Below, one piece after another: positions 33,149 to 44,906 of a stretch of 64,000 nt of DNA; within the stretch, counting starts at the first letter, position 1, and each line of letters opens with the position of its first letter. A program made the translations under genes and the position numbers. A model generated the notes under the pieces. That model did not search any database and was not told the DNA's origin. It saw only the letters and a list, made by a program, of their open reading frames with translations. This DNA is from Adiantum capillus-veneris (lineage: Eukaryota > Streptophyta > Polypodiopsida > Polypodiales > Pteridaceae), in contig CM043963.1 of assembly GCA_014529385.2 (NCBI GenBank), positions 78,578,412-78,642,411 on the forward strand. Direction: 5' to 3'.

Positions 33149-33848
33149 TGTTATGAGCGCGTATATAGCTAGAAGAGAGTAAGAGCAGATGCTCACAATA
33201 TACAAGAACTTGGACTTGATGATAAGCTTAATATTGATTATAAGACTTAATACTTTATTAACAGAGCTAGATACAAGAGTTGAATTACATGACTTGAGTA
33301 CAAGAAAAATCTTGATTGCAAGGACAAGACTTGAACATAAGACAAGAACTAGAAGAGGGATTTCCTCATAGGAGCCTCACAACTGGTGTTGGCAAGAGTG
33401 AGGGGCTTGTGGCCCAAGACCCCTATTTATACTAGTGCTTGAGGAGGTTACTTGAGGAGGTTAGGACTTCCTAGGTTCTTCTTGAGGGGTTAGAATCTTC
33501 TAGAACCTTCTTGATCCTTCTAGTTCTTCTAAAACCTTATGGACCCTTCTTCAACTTTCTAGAGCTTTCGAGAAACTTTTGGATTCTTCCGGAATCTTCT
33601 CCAAGCTTCTAAAAACTTCTTGATCCTTCTCGTTCTTCTAGAACCTTCTTCAACTTTCTAGAGCTTTCCAGAAACTTCTAGATTCTTGTGGAATCTTCTC
33701 CATGCTTCTAGAAACTTTTAGAATCTCCTTGATACTTTTAGAACTTCTAGAATCTTCTAGATTCTTCTAGAGCCTTCTAGCGATGATGTAGGCGATGACA
33801 TAGGTGATGATGCAGGCAGTGATGACTGACTCTCAAGCATCCATGACA
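33149..33848 (-). repeat. 3' LTR of element D
   Basis: 700 bp, clear but diverged match to the 5' LTR. Minus-strand start TGTCATGGATGCTTGAGAG follows the polypurine tract. Confidence 0.88.
33440..33780 (-). promoter_or_regulatory. Heat-shock-element-like array upstream of the D LTR TATA box
   Basis: About 300 bp built of repeated TTC/GAA modules. I count seven perfect TTCNNGAA sites (TTCTAGAA, TTCGAGAA, TTCCGGAA, TTCCAGAA types), several extended to TTCNNGAANNTTC, plus many one-off copies. On the minus strand it lies directly upstream of the TATAAATAG box (about 33424-33432), the right place for a promoter element. The other LTR carries seven perfect sites too. Heat-shock factors bind alternating nGAAn units; heat induction is inferred. 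Confidence 0.65.
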
Positions 33849-33860
33849 TTACCCCCTCCT

Positions 33861-34196
33861 CTAGCGACAAGTTCCACGAGGAGCAGTGGTGTTCCTTGAG
33901 TTGGGCTTCCATGGATATTGTTGATGGAATGCTTGGACTTTGAGAGATACATGCTGTAGATTGTGTGCTGGCTCCCAGGTTCGTTCACTAACATCATAGC
34001 CTTTCCAATGCACCAAGTAATTTAACCCATCACGCGAAACTCGAGAATCTAGGACTTTCTCGATCTCATATTCGTTATGTCCTTGAATCTCAACCGGAGG
34101 AGGTGGTTGTAGGGCTCTTCCTGGGATCTTAGATGTGTGAGAAGGTTCTAGGACTGAGACATGAAAGACCGGATGGATTTTCATGGAGGAGGACAA
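33861..34196 (-). pseudogene. Element D integrase C-terminus and chromodomain
   Basis: [13 protein letters not shown] is the standard end of the integrase GPY/F region. [38 protein letters not shown] is a full chromodomain with the aromatic/tryptophan positions expected, used by chromoviruses for targeting heterochromatin. Ends TAG at 33861 just before the polypurine tract. Confidence 0.88.
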
Positions 34197-34298
34197 TCGG
34201 AGTCGATAGGTGATTGGATTGACTTGAAGGATAATTTTAAACGGACCAAGCCTTCGATAATCAAGCTTTTGACAGGGACAAGATGAACGCAGATCACG

Positions 34299-34662
34299 TC
34301 AGAGGAGCCACACTTTATCCCCTTCTTTGTATTTTGGATGCTGCATGCGATGGAGATCTGCACTTTCCTTATACTTGGATTGAGCTTCTTTGATATGAAT
34401 TGTAAGTTCTTTGTGAATTGCAGATAATTGTTGTGTAAGATGAATAGCAACTGGATTCTTGACTTGATAGTGTCTGTGGATATCCTGTTTGGGATGTTGA
34501 CCATAATCAGCAAAGAATGGAGTGTGTTGGGTGGAGGCATGAAAACTGTTATTATAGGAGAATTCTGCTAGCTGTAGGAGCTCGACCCAATTATCCTGGT
34601 GATAATTGATAGTACAACGGGGATACTGTTCCAAAACTTGATTTAATCTCTCTCTCTCTCTC

Positions 34663-34709
<47 letters not shown>

Positions 34710-35230
34710 GTCCATCGCTTTGTGGGTGATTGACTGAGGAGAGGTTGGTTTGTACTCCGAGTAGCTTGAATAAGCTTTTCCAAAAGCTAGAGATGAATTG
34801 TGGGCCTTGATCAGAAACTATGTCATCCGGTAATCCGTGATAACAATAGATATGCTGTAGAAAGAGTTTGGCCATACCTTTGCTGGTGATGGTTTTAGTG
34901 GTTGGAATGAAGTGTGCCATTTTTGTAAACCGATCCACGACTACTAAAATGGAGTTAAATCCTTGTGACAAGGGTAGCTCTACAATGAGATCCATGGAGA
35001 TGGATGACCATGGTTTGGTTGGAATGGGCAAGGGATGGAGTAACCCATGAGGAAGATGATGAGGGGCCTTTGATCTATTGCAAGTGTCACAAGTGCCTAC
35101 ATACTCCTTGACAAGCTTCCACATTTGAGGCCATCAAAAGTCACGGGAGAGAAGGTCAATTGTCTTATTAACCCCAAAATGCCTTGCTGATGGAAGATCA
35201 TGCGGTTGCTGAAGTACCTCCAAGCGTGTT
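34299..35230 (-). pseudogene. Element D integrase, broken by a microsatellite
   Basis: HHCC finger (HDLPSARHFG to CDTC), core SMDLIVELPL and VSDQGPQF, and NHPQSDGQTE with the catalytic Glu. Right after this Glu the coding GA-rich codons have expanded into about 28 units of GA (34649-34704), turning the protein into a run of alternating Arg-Glu and shifting the frame. The rest of integrase resumes at LNQVLEQYPRC in a second frame to 34299. Confidence 0.85.
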
Positions 35231-35523
35231 GGTCCTGGCGGAATATAGAAAAGATCCTTAGAGTAAATTAGTCCATCAATTTCTTGAAAGTCCTCATTAA
35301 ACTCTTGTCCTTGTAGTTATTGTCTAGTATTCTGATCAAGTGGATCTTTGGCAATTTGCGTCTTTACCTTAGAAAGAAAAGTAGAATCTTCAGGATCTTG
35401 GCTCATGGTGGCAGTTAGCTTAAGCTGCTCAGGTTTCAAAATCACTGACTCTTAGTGATCAAATGCTGCGTCGCCTTCTCTAGGTGCAAGGTAGGATCTT
35501 CTTGATAAGGCATCTGGCTTAGC

Positions 35524-35950
35524 TTAATGACGGCCAAGTCTATAAGAGATAAGAAAATCAAACCTTGATAGGATACCACTCCACCTGGCTTGGCGACGAT
35601 TCAAGACGTGAGATGTCATGAAGTATTCCAAATTCTTGTGATCTGTATAAACAGTGATCTTATGAGGAGCTCCTTCAAGTAGGTGACTCCAAGTATCGAA
35701 GGAGTCGATGATTGCTAAGAGCTCTTTGTCATGGATTTTATAATTGATTTTTGCAGCTGAGAATTGCGGAATGAAAAGCCACTGGATGTACTCGACCATC
35801 CTCTCCTACTTGGGATAGAATAGTGCCAAGGGCAAAATCTGAAGCGTCTATTTCTAGGATGAAAGGCTTTGTAGGATCTGCGTGAATTAAGATGGGCGTG
35901 GTCGTGAAAGCTTCCTTGAGAGTTAGAAATGCTTTCGCGGCCTCTGAGTC
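35524..35950 (-). pseudogene. Element D RNase H
   Basis: In one frame ILEIDASDFALGTILSQ (first Asp), then after a frame shift [18 protein letters not shown] (Glu) and [11 protein letters not shown] (third acidic residue), ending LISYRLGRH. The spacer 35125-35523 holds the remnant of the RNase H end and the integrase finger with a TGA in place of a Trp codon. Confidence 0.8.
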
Positions 35951-36336
35951 CTAAACAAACTTATTATGGCCTGTCAACCTTGTGAGTGTTGTAACCACCT
36001 TGGAAAATCCCTGTATAAACATACGACAAAAATTTGCAAATCCGAGGAAACATTGAACATCTCTTACCAAGGTGGGTATCTCCCAATCAAGGATGGTTTG
36101 AACCTTCTTGGGATCCATGGAAATTTCCTTTTCAGAAATTACATAACCAAGAAATTCCACCTTAGATTGATAAAAAGAGCACTTCTCCAACTTTGCATAT
36201 AACCCTGATGCACGAAGCTTTTCAAGCACTAATCGTACATGGTGCTCATGCTCTTCTTGATCCTTGGAAAATATCAAGATATCATCCAAATATATCACCA
36301 CAAAATAATCCAAATACTCCCAAAAGATATCATTCG
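35951..36336 (-). pseudogene. Element D reverse transcriptase, second part
   Basis: YFVVIYLDDILIFSKDQEEH with the canonical YLDD active site, then LEKCSFYQSKVEFLGYVIS and CFLGFANFCRMFI. Stops at 35951 region (TAG in the spacer before RNase H). Confidence 0.88.
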
Positions 36337-36340
36337 TTAA

Positions 36341-37678
36341 CGCTAGGTTGGTAATGGGACACTTTTATGCCGTGGGACACTTTTATGTCCTGTTAAGTGA
36401 CAATTTTCCTTGAATTATGTCAAGAGTTTCAAAATGGATTTTAAGGTTCTGTCTGTCTAGAAAGTTGTCTCATAAGCTGAAAAAAACTCGACATTTTTTT
36501 GGAATATCAATTCCATCTTTAACCTTGTCCTTGCACAACATTTCACAACCTAAACTGTGTGAAAAAACGGGTCCTGTTTTTGGCTTTTTTCAATTTTTTG
36601 CAACTATACCACTCTAGAATTCATGTTTGTGAGGTCTATAATGCTAGAGAACTATCTTTAGTAGTCCTCAACATGTCCTGATGCTTCTAGGGAGAAATAA
36701 ATGTTAAAGTTGTAAGTTATGACCAAATTACAAAAATTGTCAAATCCTGTTTTTTAGCCAATTTTAGCTCTTCTATGATTTTTTTGGTGGCTTTCATGAT
36801 ATCCAAATGCAGTTTTGATTTTCTATGTCGCATATTGTAACATAAAGCTAATATTCCTTGAGTTTTGGGGCACCTAATACCCTATTTTGCATAGTAGACA
36901 ACGATGGTTGATTTTTACAATTATAGAAGAAAACGAAACCTTCTAGTCTACAAGTATAGCTTTTTCAATATTGTTAGTTTCTTGTGACAACTACATGCAT
37001 TTTGTAAGTAGTAACCATATCTAGTCATAAGGATCAAATTTGGCTAGATATTGAATAGTTTCTATGGGATTCTACAACTCATAATGTTGAACCCAGTTTT
37101 TTCATGTTTGCTGTATTTAGCACTTCATCTTTGTCCCCAAGATTCCCCTTGGGAAGAGATGTATTATTATTTTGACATGCTCCATGGCTCCTTATAAACC
37201 TAAAGGACAATAGGGAACTAAGAAAACATGCCTATATTATTTGTATTGAGCGTGGCTATAGAAACTTTGATGATAGGTTTGCAGAATGGTAAAAATCCAA
37301 CTTTTTTGTACCTATTTCTTTTGGCAAAACAAAAAATAGTGAGTGAGAAGCAATCATATGTTCTGATCACCAACCCATTGAAGTTAACTAGGGAATTTAT
37401 CTCAAGTCCTACAAAAATCCCTAATCTTATTTTTATGCAACAAAACGTAAGAAATGACTGTTTTGATGAAAATGTACTGGTCCATCAACTTTGGAGGCTT
37501 GGTGTGACCAAAAGATGAGAAATTTTACAAGTTTCTTATTTTTTCCATGTGTAGTAGGCCTTTAACTATAACCTCATGAAAGGATTTTACAAAATGAGTG
37601 GATCTACTATGGTTTTGGAGGTTTTTTTCAAAACCCTGAAAGGACACTTTTATGTCCTGTTAGGTTACCAACCTAGTG
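36341..37678. mobile_element. 1.34-kb non-autonomous DNA element at a TTAA site in RT
   Basis: TTAA is duplicated at 36337-36340 and 37679-37682. The termini CGCTAGGTTGGTAA and inverse CACTAGGTTGGTAA differ at one base. With the insert and one TTAA removed, the RT frame of D is continuous, so borders are exact. GGACACTTTTATGTCC occurs near both ends in the same orientation. The interior is AT-rich and has no transposase. TTAA targeting suggests piggyBac, while the CACTA-like tip suggests En/Spm; unresolved. Confidence 0.85.
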
Positions 37679-37934
37679 TTAAATGTTGAAAAACAGCTGG
37701 GGCATTTGTGAGACCAAATGGCATGACGGTATATTCAAAGTGGCCATACCTTGTCCGAAAGGCTGTCTTCCATTCATCACCTTCTTTGATTCTGACTAGG
37801 TTATAAGCACCACAAAGATCTATTTTTGTAAATATTCTTGCCTTGCCAAGGTGCTCAAGAAGCTCTGGGATCAAGGGAAGGGGATAGCGATTCTTGATGG
37901 TGATCTGGTTTAGGCCCCTATAATCCACGCACAT
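37679..37934 (-). pseudogene. Element D reverse transcriptase, first part
   Basis: [35 protein letters not shown] with the first catalytic Asp, and [15 protein letters not shown]. Cut at TTAA by the inserted 1.34-kb element. Confidence 0.88.
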
Positions 37935-37976
37935 CCGGAGAGTTCCGTCCTTCTTTTTTACAAAGAGTAATGGAGC

Positions 37977-38882
37977 TCATACTGGGGACTTTGAATGCCG
38001 TATGAATCCCTTAGCAAGATTCTCATCAATATTTTTCCGTAATTCTACCAATTCATCTTGAGATAGCTTGTATATTGGGCCAAAAGGGGGTTGGGTTCCC
38101 TCCTGAAGCACTATAGCACAATCATAGGGTCGATGCTCCGGTAAGAGGTCTGCATTCTTCTTCTCAAAAACATCATTGTAATCTTGATATTGAAATGGCA
38201 ATGCCTCCATGATTTTTGTTGTCGACGTGTCGATTGGTGTTGCAAATATTAGGAAAGTTGGATACTTTTTGGCTGCACGCATGAAGACCTTGGCTCCAAG
38301 ATATATAGGCCTATTATGCCTTCCATTCTTCTTTTGGACTTTTTGTGGTTCAATTCTCCGAGCCCTCCAATCGATGTTCGGATTATGTAATTCAAGCCAC
38401 GGTAGCCCAATAACAATTGGACTGCTTGGGCTTTGTATAATATTGAACTCTATTCTTGAAACATGCTCTTGCAATGTTACTTCTATGGGGCGAGTTTCAT
38501 ACCTGACGTCCCCTGAAGCGAGGGGACGACCATCAATGACTTCTACAGTTGCTGGATTAGACTTCTCCACAAGTGGTATGCCTTGTTCTTTTGCAAATTC
38601 TTTGTCCATGAAGCACGCCGTTTCGCCTGAATCTAGTAATGCTTCACAATCCATGTGCCTACCTGGCATATGGATCTTGATTGGTAGCATAAAACTTGAA
38701 GTGGAATCAGCGGGAAGAAAGAGACCTTTTTTTGCTTGTCTTTTGTCCAACCGGTTGGTCTCTATTGGGGTTGGACGTCCATGTTTTCTGAACACGTTGA
38801 GGCCATTGCACCATGAACCTTCATCCTTCTCTTCCTTGGACACTGTTGACCTATGTGCCCCTGCTCTCCACAATACATACAT
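37977..38882 (-). pseudogene. Element D protease and RT N-terminus
   Basis: Contains CEALLDSGETACFMDKEFA, an aspartic protease site with DSGE where DSGA is usual, a flap and IVIGLPWLELHNPNIDW, then the acidic linker before RT (PEHRPYDCAIVLQEGTQPPF) and the RT start ELRKNIDENLAKGFIR. It ends at a stop near 37977; RT continues in another frame. Confidence 0.82.
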
Positions 38883-39771
38883 AAGCCATTAATGCGTCAC
38901 CTTTGCTTCTCCTGGGTTGAGAGAGGTTGAAACCGTGCTGAATCAATTTGCATGGGCTCAATGCTTGATTCATGGCCCTATTGAGGTGTGTAGCCATTAT
39001 GTGTCACTTCTGTTTGGGGTCGCAATGGTGCCCCAAGACGCCTCTCTTGTCGCCTCTCAAATAGTCGATTATCACATTCTATTGCTTGAAAGATGAACTC
39101 GCTTAGTGTGTGAACCTTTGGTATAGTCAATAAAAGATCTTTTACGTCATCCTTTAATCCCCACCAAAATTGGCTAATGAAATATTCCTCATGCCAAGTC
39201 AGATCACAAGTGAGCTGTTGAAATTCGGATGCATAGACAGATGCAGGTCTTGATCCTTGGCGGAGATTTCTAAGTTTGGTTTCAACAACCCTTGCTCTAT
39301 CAGTATCCCCAAAGGTTGCAGAGAACTCCCGCACAAAAGCTTCAAAGTCATGAAGAAGAGGAGATTCTTTTTCAAGTAAGGGAGCAAACCAAGAGACAGC
39401 CGTACCCGAGAGGAGGGTCCCAATAAGGCCTACTTGAGAGGCATCATCTTGATAACGCTCTTGTTGCATTCGAATGAAGAGACACACTTGTTGGAGAAAA
39501 CCTCTAAACTTTGATCTAGTCCCATCAATTTTTCAGGCATGCTGACCTTTGGCTCCTTCTTATGTTGTTGAGAATAGCTAGATCTTGCAGCTTGTGCTTG
39601 ATGTGTGCTTGTCTCTTGAAGCTCTTGAATTTGACGTTGAAGATTTTGCAACGCCGGTCCCAAGATTAGGGGTTGCCCTGCTTGAAGTTGAGCGTTACTC
39701 TCGCGAAGTTCTTGTAACTGAGCTTGGATGCTTTGCAATGTGTTCATGACACCTTCCATCGTCGGCTCCAT
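38830..39771 (-). pseudogene. gag: Element D gag with zinc knuckle
   Basis: ATG at 39771 begins MEPTMEGVMNTLQSIQAQLQ, a coiled-coil-like start. A frame change near 39450-39480 leads into VGLIGTLLSGTAVSWFAPLL and FVREFSATFGD, the Ty3 capsid signature, up to 38978. A further frame (about 38893-38840) carries a CX2CX4HX4C zinc knuckle (CMYCGEQGHIGQQC). Two frame changes make this gag non-functional. Confidence 0.82.
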
Positions 39772-39811
39772 GATGGCTTGAGAAGATTAAGAGATGGTAG
39801 TCTTGCCAAAC

Positions 39812-40529
39812 TGCTATGAGCGTGTATAGGGCTAGAAGAGAGTAAGAGGAGGCGCTCACAATGCACAAGAACTTGGACTTGAGGATAAGCTTAAGATTGA
39901 TTATAAGACTTAATACTTTATTAAGAGAGCTAGATACAAGACTTGGATTACATGACTTGAGTACAAGACAAAGCTTGAATGCAAGGACAAGACTTGAACA
40001 AAAGACAAGAACTAGAAGAGGGATTTCCTCATAGGAGCCTCACAACTGGTGTTGGCAAGACTGAGGGGCTTGTGGCCCAAGACCCCTATTTATACTAGTG
40101 CTTGATGAGGTTACTTGAGGAGGTTAGGACTTTCTAGGTTCTTCTTGAGGAGGTTAAAATCTTCTAGAACCTTCTTGATCCTTCTAGTTCTTCTAGAACC
40201 TTTTGGATCCTTCTTCAACTTTCTAGAGCTTTCCGGAAACTTCTAGATTCTTCCGGAGTCTTCTCCAAGCTTCTAAAAACTTCTCGATCCTTCTAGTTCT
40301 TCTAGAACCTTCTAGATCCTTCTTCAACTTTCTAGAGCTTTCCAAAAACTTCTAGATTCTTTCGGAATCTTCTCCATGCTTCTAGAAACTTCTAGAATCT
40401 CCTTGATACTTTTACAACTTCTAGAATCTTCTAAATCCTTCTAGATTCTTCTAGAGCCTTCTAGCAATGATGTAGACGATGACATAGGCGATGATGCAGG
40501 CAACGACTGACTCTCAAGAATCCATGACA
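39812..40529 (-). repeat. 5' LTR of element D
   Basis: On the minus strand starts TGTCATGGATTCTTGAGAG and ends CTCATAGCA. It contains the TTCTAGAA array upstream of a TATA box (inverse of TATTTATAC near 40085). Confidence 0.88.
40140..40470 (-). promoter_or_regulatory. Second heat-shock-element-like array, 5' LTR of D
   Basis: Same arrangement as in the 3' LTR, with seven perfect TTCNNGAA sites and a downstream TATA box on the minus strand. This is the copy that would drive the element. Confidence 0.65.
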
Positions 40530-41540
40530 CCTATTATCTAGTACATTGTGGGTTTCAATTGTACCTGCATCCACTGCACTCTCCATTACACCTCAGCCTC
40601 TACATCCCCCTTGTACCTTGCAATGTAGTCGTAGTCTTGGCTTGGGTGCAGCCAGACTAGTTGTTGTATGTCATTTGGTTATATAAAGGGTGTTTCCTTG
40701 GAGGTCTTGTGGTTGTCTGGTCTATTGTTTCAGTTCTTGTTCATTGTTCAATTTATTGTTCAGTTCTATTTCCATGTTTTTGCAATGTTTATTGGTTTGA
40801 ACTAGCTTTGTGAGTCCGCCTGCATACTGCATCCAGAGAACCCCATCACTAGAGAGCAATGTGTGCACCATTTCCATCTACAATACTCCTAACATTGAAG
40901 CCTTGTTTCACATAAGTACATTGAAAAGATAAGATAGGATGGAGCTTGTGTGCTCATAGCCCACACATGCTCTTGCTGACATACAGATGCAAATGCAAAA
41001 GAAAATCGACCTTGTCGAATTGCACTGAGAATCATAAAAGTATTGTAGATTACACAATATTGAAAGGAGGTAGCTTTGGAAGTTTATATCAAATTTTCTC
41101 GGGCTGCAAAACTCTTCTTGAAGAAACTTTTGCTTGCCAAGCTGGTTTGTAGAAAATTATGCAAGAATTAATAAGTGCAAACTTGTAAAGTTGGAATTGA
41201 ACTGGCTTACCAACATGCTTGAATTACCGCCCTTGGCACCAAAATTCATATCACCCCGTGGTGGATTTGCCTATGTAGGATGTTCATATGTGTAGAAGCC
41301 TTGCTTCACCATGTAGAATCGTGTGTTGTTTGACTTAATGGGTTCTAGCTAGCTCCTTGGCCATAGAATCATACCATATGCATAATAGGAATCATGCCTA
41401 CTTGGAAAGCTTTCTCCAATTATGAAACCTTCCCATTGTAAGTGGCCAAGCCTTGGAAGGGTTTCCCCTTGGAAACCACTACGTGACTGCCTTGTTTGGG
41501 TGGTCTGCATAAGTAAAAACCTTGTCAAAAAGATTCAAAG
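40530..41540. other. Unassigned sequence, LTR-like in part
   Basis: 40530-40898 looks like an LTR promoter and U5 region: TATA-like GGTTATATAAAGG near 40677, ending ACTCCTAACA. I could not find a partner copy. 40900-41540 has no recognisable gene. Confidence 0.35.
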
Positions 41541-41543
41541 TCA

Positions 41544-42895
41544 TCATAGAGGTATCATCACTTTGTTCGCTTGGACACAACGAGAGCCTTCACTGTCTTC
41601 ATCTTCATTGAAATGAAAATGTCTTACCTCTGGTACAGTTGGATTTGACACCACCACAGACCTCGACTCTTCTTCTTCTTCAAGATCTACTAAATACTCT
41701 TCAGGGTCATCCAAAATTGCTTCAATGTGGTGAACCGTCTGGCTCTTAACTGACTCCGGCTCCTGTTCACTTGGTATCTGCCGCTTTCTTTTGATAATAT
41801 CAATAATCTCCTCGTGAAACTCACGTTTGGCCATGCCCAAAATATCACCCAATGTGAGCTCCACTTTGCTATTCAGAATGCTCTCTTCAAAAACTTTCTT
41901 TAAATCTGTAGCTAATTCAATGTCAGATTTAAGCTTATATGAGGGTCCCCTAGGTTTACCTTGATTTTTGTCCTTCGGTGCCTCCTCCATCACCACTTCA
42001 GGAGCGGACTTAGGAGTAGGTCCTTCTTCTTTTTTTCTGTTAAATCTCGTTGTGCTTTTCGATGTCCCAAGAACTTCTTCATGTCTTTTCCGCTTTTCCT
42101 CCACCATAGCCTCATTAGCTTGAGACTTCGCAATGAATGCATACACTGAGAGGGAATCCACTGAATCAGTCCACCCTGTGGTTTCTCGAATTGAATTCCC
42201 TACTTGCCGCGGCTTCCCAAAAGTAACCTGCCCTATTTCTATTGTCTTCAAAGCATAAGGCACAATTGACCCTTGGTACCTGCACCATCATCATCACCCT
42301 TTTCGCAGACGCAAGCCCATATGTAGCTACTTCCACGAGAGCAACATTATGCTGAATCTCTTCAACTATCTTTTTCATGCCGCCCCTACCGAAGTTCAGG
42401 CGGAGCATCTCACCCGTTGCCCTAAGGTGAATCTTCTTGTCCTTCCAAAAAACCACATTCCTTTTGTAAGCTTCATTAAATTCATCACATTCTTTAACTT
42501 ATTTGTAGTCTTCACTATCACACCACATGCATCGTTCCCACCCTTTGCGTAGAGGTTGCTAGGCTCAGAAGTAGACCCCTTTGCAGCTAGCCCATCAAAT
42601 TTACAGCTTTAAAATTCAAATTTAATTCTTGAATACCTTTCACCAATTCGTCAAGAACTGGCTCCTCCACTCATTGGAATTGCCGAGGTTGTTTTCTCTT
42701 TAGGTTCCTCTTCCACAACATCCATGATGTGAGCCACGATCAACTTATCGACTCTCATCTGTCGTTTCATGATCACATTTACTGCTTCTTTGGCTATCTT
42801 CCAGTCAGATGTTAAGCCCAATTCTCTTGTTGAATCCTCCAGCACCTGCACTAGACTCTTCTGAAGTCGTGGATGAGCAGCCTGAATGAACAGTT
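41544..42895 (-). pseudogene. Element F gag/protease-region polyprotein, downstream part
   Basis: Minus-strand frames 42851-42651, 42456-42166 and 42263-41544 form one decayed polyprotein. The last has TRFNRKKEEGPTPKS, PSYKLKSDIELATDLKKVFE, VELTLGDILGMAKREFHEEI and acidic EEEEESR, a type I associate with Ty3 elements carrying a DUF4100-like region between gag and protease. Two frame changes occur. The upstream gag is at 51834-52337, separated by element G. Protease, RT and integrase of F are not present to the left, so it is truncated near 41540. Confidence 0.65.
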
Positions 42896-44489
42896 TGTCA
42901 TAATAATCAATATCTAATTCTCCTAAATGATTTTCTCATATTAAACTGATCATTTAATGTGGGGAAGGCCAGGGGAGAAAAAGCTAGAATATTGGTTAAG
43001 CTAGCAGACCGGCCACAGTAGGGATCCAAAGGAGGGAAAATAGGGATCCAAAGGGGGAGGCCATCTGCAAAAGAGCCATGTGCAACAATGGGCTAAAAAG
43101 ACCCTAAGGTTCAGCCCATTAAGACTTCCAAAATGCTAAGGTTCCAAAATTCAAAGGTTGTGTCCAAAGGTCAACCCTAGGGAAAATTGGATGCTTTGTG
43201 TGTGCCCTAAAAGTCTTTGCACATACCTACATGGGAGGGGGCGAGCCCTAAAGGTAGGGGATGAGAGAGAAAGCCACACACACACACACACACACAGGCT
43301 CCCTTTACACAAAGGGAATGAGGGACACATGTCAGCTCCCTAGGCCAGAGGCCCACAAGGTGTGCCCAATTTTTATTGGATGACCCTTGAAGTCGACCAA
43401 TGAAAATTAAGCTAGAGTAAATCTAGTTTAATTAATTTTAAAACATTTAATAAAAGAAACCAATGAGAATTAAGTCTCCTAGAAGACTATTGGGGAGTCT
43501 CCCAAGGGGTCCAATGAGCATTCAGGAGCCCCATGGCTTGCCTGATTCCTATTGGCCAGGAGGCAAAGGGGTCCAATGAGAGTTTAGTTTAATTATTTAA
43601 TTACCTAAATCTCTCACAAAAGGGGAAAGGGGGACACATGTCAGAAGGCTATCACTTATGCTGCTTAATTGTAATTGGCTTGACTTGGGGAGGGCCAATG
43701 AGGCTTCAGCAAGAGCAATTAGCAAGAGGGCTCGCCCAAGAGAGAGAGGGGGGCTGATTTTTGCAAGGCATTATCACACACACACTCACACAAGCTCATG
43801 TGTGAAGAAAGACAAGACTATCTCTTCCCAAGCTTTAATGGAGAACTCATCACCTACTCCAAGCTTGTGAGATAGAAGCCTACATCAACACTCTCTTGGC
43901 ATGTGGATGCAAATCCAACCAAGAGCCAAGATTCAATTCATGCTCATCTCCTCTACCAAGCTAATTACTAAGCTAAGCTATGCTACATATGAGTGATTAT
44001 GTGAGGAGATGTACATCTTTCTCGTAAGATACTCCTTCTTCCTCTCAATCTACTCTCATACCCTGCTAGCTCTCACCATCTTCGAAGGTGTGTGAGGTCT
44101 TGGGTCTGAGAACGGGGATAATTCAAGTTGTGTTTGTTAAGTGTTTTGCTTAGTGCATGAAGTTTCCATCTTCATTGCACTAGCTAGTCTTGAAGGAACA
44201 CAAAGAATTGTATTGTACGATGTCTCTCTTGATGGGAGAAACCATAATACAAAGCCTTTTGGAGGGGGGACCGGCTCCATGAAAATCCGGTCCTCAACTG
44301 TTGTCAATAGCTTAATTTCTCTCTCTTTTGAAAGTATTGTCGATGCTATCTAACTAGGTGTTATGCTTTTTGTTGCTCTCTCCACCCAAGCACTCTTGTA
44401 ATTCTCATTAGGAATCTATTCTAATGAAATGCCCACTATGTTCATGCTAATTTTCGCTAACATAAGTTATTAGGCCATTAAATGTTACA
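42896..44489 (+). repeat. 5' LTR of element G
   Basis: Contains a CA microsatellite (about 43274-43296), shorter than the one in the 3' copy, and several short direct motifs such as CCAATGAG. Differs from the 3' LTR at scattered single bases. Confidence 0.93.
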
Positions 44490-44490
44490 T

Positions 44491-44502
44491 TGGTATCAGA
44501 GC
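44491..44502 (+). other. Element G primer-binding site, initiator tRNA-Met
   Basis: TGGTATCAGAGC one base after the LTR. Confidence 0.93.
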
Positions 44503-44906
44503 TCAAGGTTTCTCTTTTCTTGCTCAAGAAGGGAGGTCCTCAAGCTAGCTACAAATGGTTGGTATTATTTATTGCCTGTGAGTACGTAGAATAGGGATTT
44601 TTCAGCCTTGCAGTGCGCCTACCTTCGTGCAATTAACGGGGCATCACCGTCGAGAGCTATGGTCTTAATAGTGGAGTCCTACGGGGCTTGCCTACGGCTT
44701 AACCACTATTGAGCTATTAGAAGCTTGACAGGAGCCGGTGCTGTTTTGGTGTCGAAAGACCCTCTCTTCTATTCCTTGCAATTAATGGTATTCGAGCCGC
44801 GGGTACAGTAGCTTGAGTGCTTTTTCTGAAGGGGTAAAGAGGAGTAGCAACTAGGGCTTGAAGTGCCAAAGTACACCTAAAAAGTTTACACCTAAAAGTT
44901 GTTAGA

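Larger units (their letters stand above)
33149..40529 (-). mobile_element. Element D: decayed chromovirus (Ty3/gypsy) with heat-shock-like LTRs
   Basis: LTRs at 33149-33848 and 39812-40529 flank, on the minus strand, gag, zinc knuckle, protease, RT, RNase H, integrase and chromodomain in the standard chromovirus order, then the polypurine tract AGAGGAGGGGG (about 33849-33862). Several frameshifts and stops are present, and RT is split by an unrelated 1.34-kb element. No matching target duplication was found (CCCGT versus CCTAT), so ends may have recombined. LTRs differ at many places, so it is old. Confidence 0.9.

Noticed and set aside
38209-38892. 227-codon plus-strand frame
   Set aside because: Antisense of the element D protease region, which has clear motifs on the minus strand.
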